Shown here piece by piece: positions 62,800-64,000 of a DNA stretch of 64,000 nucleotides. The position numbers and the translations under genes are program-made. The stretch comes from Propionibacterium sp. oral taxon 192 str. F0372 (GTDB lineage Bacteria > Actinomycetota > Actinomycetes > Propionibacteriales > Propionibacteriaceae), in NCBI RefSeq assembly GCF_000413315.1, contig NZ_KE340297.1:871698-935697 (forward strand), given 5' to 3'. Within the stretch, counting starts at the first letter, position 1; the number at the start of each line of letters is the position of its first letter. Below the pieces are notes generated by a model, which saw only the letters and a list, made by a program, of their open reading frames with translations, did no database searches and was not told where the DNA came from.

Positions 62800-63420
62800 T
62801 CACCTGGCTCGCCGGATAGTCACCACATGGGTGACCTCGGCCCCGGGTACCCTGATGTCGGTCAGTTCGGCTGTCAGTCGATGGCGGGCCAGAAACCGTT
62901 TAGCATCCACAATTTCCTGGGAAGCGCTTTCCCCTTTGAGTGCGTGCATCACCCCAGACGCACCAAACAATCCAGTGGTCCAGCCAAGAAGTTTGCCAAG
63001 GCCCGCCACCGCCCGGCAGGTGACGACATCAAAACATTCGGTACACTTCTCCGCTCTCCCCCGCAGCACCCGCACTCGGTCATCAATACCCAACTCACCC
63101 ACCACCCCGGTCAGGAAAATCGACCGGCGCAACATTGGCTCTAAAAGAGTTACCTCCAGATCGGGACGGGCCAGCGCGAGTGGTATTCCCGGTAGCCCGG
63201 CACCCGAACCGACGTCGACCACGCTGACTCCACCATCAGGTAACCCAGCCACCGCAGCGCTGTTCAGAATGTGCCGCGACCAGAGCCGACCAGCCTCCCG
63301 GGGGCCGATCAGCCCCCACTCAATGCCGCGCGTTGCCAAGATCTCGTGGTAAGCCACTGCAAGATCGGCAGAAGATCCAAAAACATCATCAACGGCATCA
63401 GGAACCGGTGACTGGTTCAT
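62800..63420 (-). CDS. rsmG: 16S rRNA 7-methylguanosine methyltransferase RsmG
   Basis: The 206-aa protein has the SAM-binding motif [29 protein letters not shown], preceded by [23 protein letters not shown], the hallmark of RsmG/GidB. It methylates G527 (E. coli numbering) of 16S rRNA. Its place between jag and parA is the standard actinobacterial origin order. ATG 63420 fits the usual N-terminal length. Confidence 0.95.
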   Translation of the reverse strand: MNQSPVPDAVDDVFGSSADLAVAYHEILATRGIEWGLIGPREAGRLWSRHILNSAAVAGLPDGGVSVVDVGSGAGLPGIPLALARPDLEVTLLEPMLRRSIFLTGVVGELGIDDRVRVLRGRAEKCTECFDVVTCRAVAGLGKLLGWTTGLFGASGVMHALKGESASQEIVDAKRFLARHRLTAELTDIRVPGAEVTHVVTIRRAR

Positions 63421-63455
63421 CGCACCTCCCTATGGAAAATCGGCCAAAGCAACGG

Positions 63456-63491
63456 AAAGGCCCCACCAGGTCGCTGACTGGTGGGGCCTTT
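63456..63491 (-). terminator. Hairpin between jag/khpB and rsmG
   Basis: A perfect 14-bp stem (AAAGGCCCCACCAG at 63456-63469 with 63478-63491) with an 8-base loop sits in the gap between two co-directional genes. In the minus direction it is followed by TTTCCG rather than a full T run, so it may be a partial terminator. Confidence 0.7.
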
Positions 63492-63500
63492 GCGGCACAT

Positions 63501-64000
63501 TCAGGGTTTCGAAATCACCACGCGACGGTTCGGGTTCTGCCCCTCGGACTCGGAATGAAGCCCTGCGGCAGCCACAACATCGTGCACGACCTTGCGTTCG
63601 AAAGGGTTCATCGGAGCCAGGCGTACCGGCTCCCCGGTCTCTTTCACCTCGACGATGGCCTCGGTAGCCAGCCCCTGCAGCTCGACGCGGCGACGCTCGC
63701 GGTAACCCGCTATGTCGAGCATCAGCAGTGAACGGTTACCGATCTCGTTCTGGACGGCGAGCCGGGTGAGTTCCTGAAGAGCTTCGAGCACCTCACCACC
63801 CTTGCCCACCAGCTGATCCGAGTCGGTCTCAATGGACACGTGAGCTCGCCCACCTTCGGTGAAGATGTCCACATCACCATCAAGATCAGCGATGTCGAGT
63901 AGGGCTTCCAGGTAGTCGGCCGCGACATCACCCTCAACATCGAGGGGATCGTCAGAGGCGAGGTCGGTATCGTCAAGGATCTCGGTGTCTTCGACAGTTT
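63501..64000 (-). CDS. khpB: Jag/KhpB RNA-binding protein (5' end outside window)
   Basis: This is the C-terminal part of a Jag-type protein. It shows an acidic linker (TVEDTEILDDTDLASDDP), the KH-like domain (DSDQLVGKGGEVLEALQELTRLAVQNE) and the R3H domain (NPFERKVVHDVVAAAGLHSESEG with RRVVISKP). KhpB binds RNA and is tied to cell division and elongation in Gram-positive bacteria. The frame is open to the window edge, so the N-terminus is missing. yidC is expected just beyond it. Confidence 0.92.
   Translation of the reverse strand, partial: TVEDTEILDDTDLASDDPLDVEGDVAADYLEALLDIADLDGDVDIFTEGGRAHVSIETDSDQLVGKGGEVLEALQELTRLAVQNEIGNRSLLMLDIAGYRERRRVELQGLATEAIVEVKETGEPVRLAPMNPFERKVVHDVVAAAGLHSESEGQNPNRRVVISKP

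Overview
The window is chromosomal DNA from a high-GC Gram-positive bacterium (Actinomycetota). It comes from near the replication origin: the right end carries the conserved order jag-rsmG-parA-parB, convergent with trxB-trxA, plus two parS sites. A galactofuranan locus (glf, glfT2, Wzm/Wzt-type exporter) and a secreted LGFP-repeat protein point to an actinomycete with a galactan-type envelope polymer. I cannot name the genus; Propionibacteriales-like is a guess.

1-9840: a clearly lower-GC, eleven-gene, tightly overlapping minus-strand operon that runs off the left edge. In transcription order it encodes a UvrA-like protein lacking the UvrB-binding insert, four nitrilase-fold proteins, an ABC-2 permease and its ATPase, an unrecognised 115-aa protein, a SAM methyltransferase and a B12-type radical SAM enzyme (partial). 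Only one of the four nitrilase-fold proteins keeps the Glu-Lys-Cys triad; the other three all have Gly at the Cys position. The UvrA-like plus ABC exporter set resembles self-protection of DNA-damaging antibiotic producers (DrrA/DrrB/DrrC). I read this as one end of an undescribed biosynthetic cluster, acquired by transfer and inserted next to ackA. It is the most interesting part of the window.

10072-19151: ackA, an SDR dehydrogenase, a PlsC-like acyltransferase, a tandem two-domain GT2 glycosyltransferase, a DUF2207 membrane protein and an OatA-like acyltransferase.

19444-38902: an envelope polysaccharide region. It contains the glf-glfT2-wzm-wzt-membrane protein operon, the divergent LGFP protein, a flippase, several GT2 enzymes, DUF2304, galE, GtrA and a GT39-like membrane protein. 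It is interrupted at 28200-30311 by a helicase remnant and an AbiEi/AbiEii module whose toxin gene is frameshifted.

39271-46693: a membrane protein, a lipoprotein L,D-transpeptidase, an MFS/TetR efflux cassette and a TetR-controlled ABC exporter. A 122-bp direct repeat of the transpeptidase catalytic region flanks the efflux cassette.

46788-64000: a penicillin-binding protein, MscS channel, HAD hydrolase, CCA-adding enzyme, MFS transporter, DUF6049 protein, free-standing pseudokinase/discoidin protein (no murJ beside it), histidine phosphatase, trxB, trxA (with CSPC instead of CGPC), parB, parA, a 1.2-kb gap without a convincing gene, rsmG and a partial jag/khpB.
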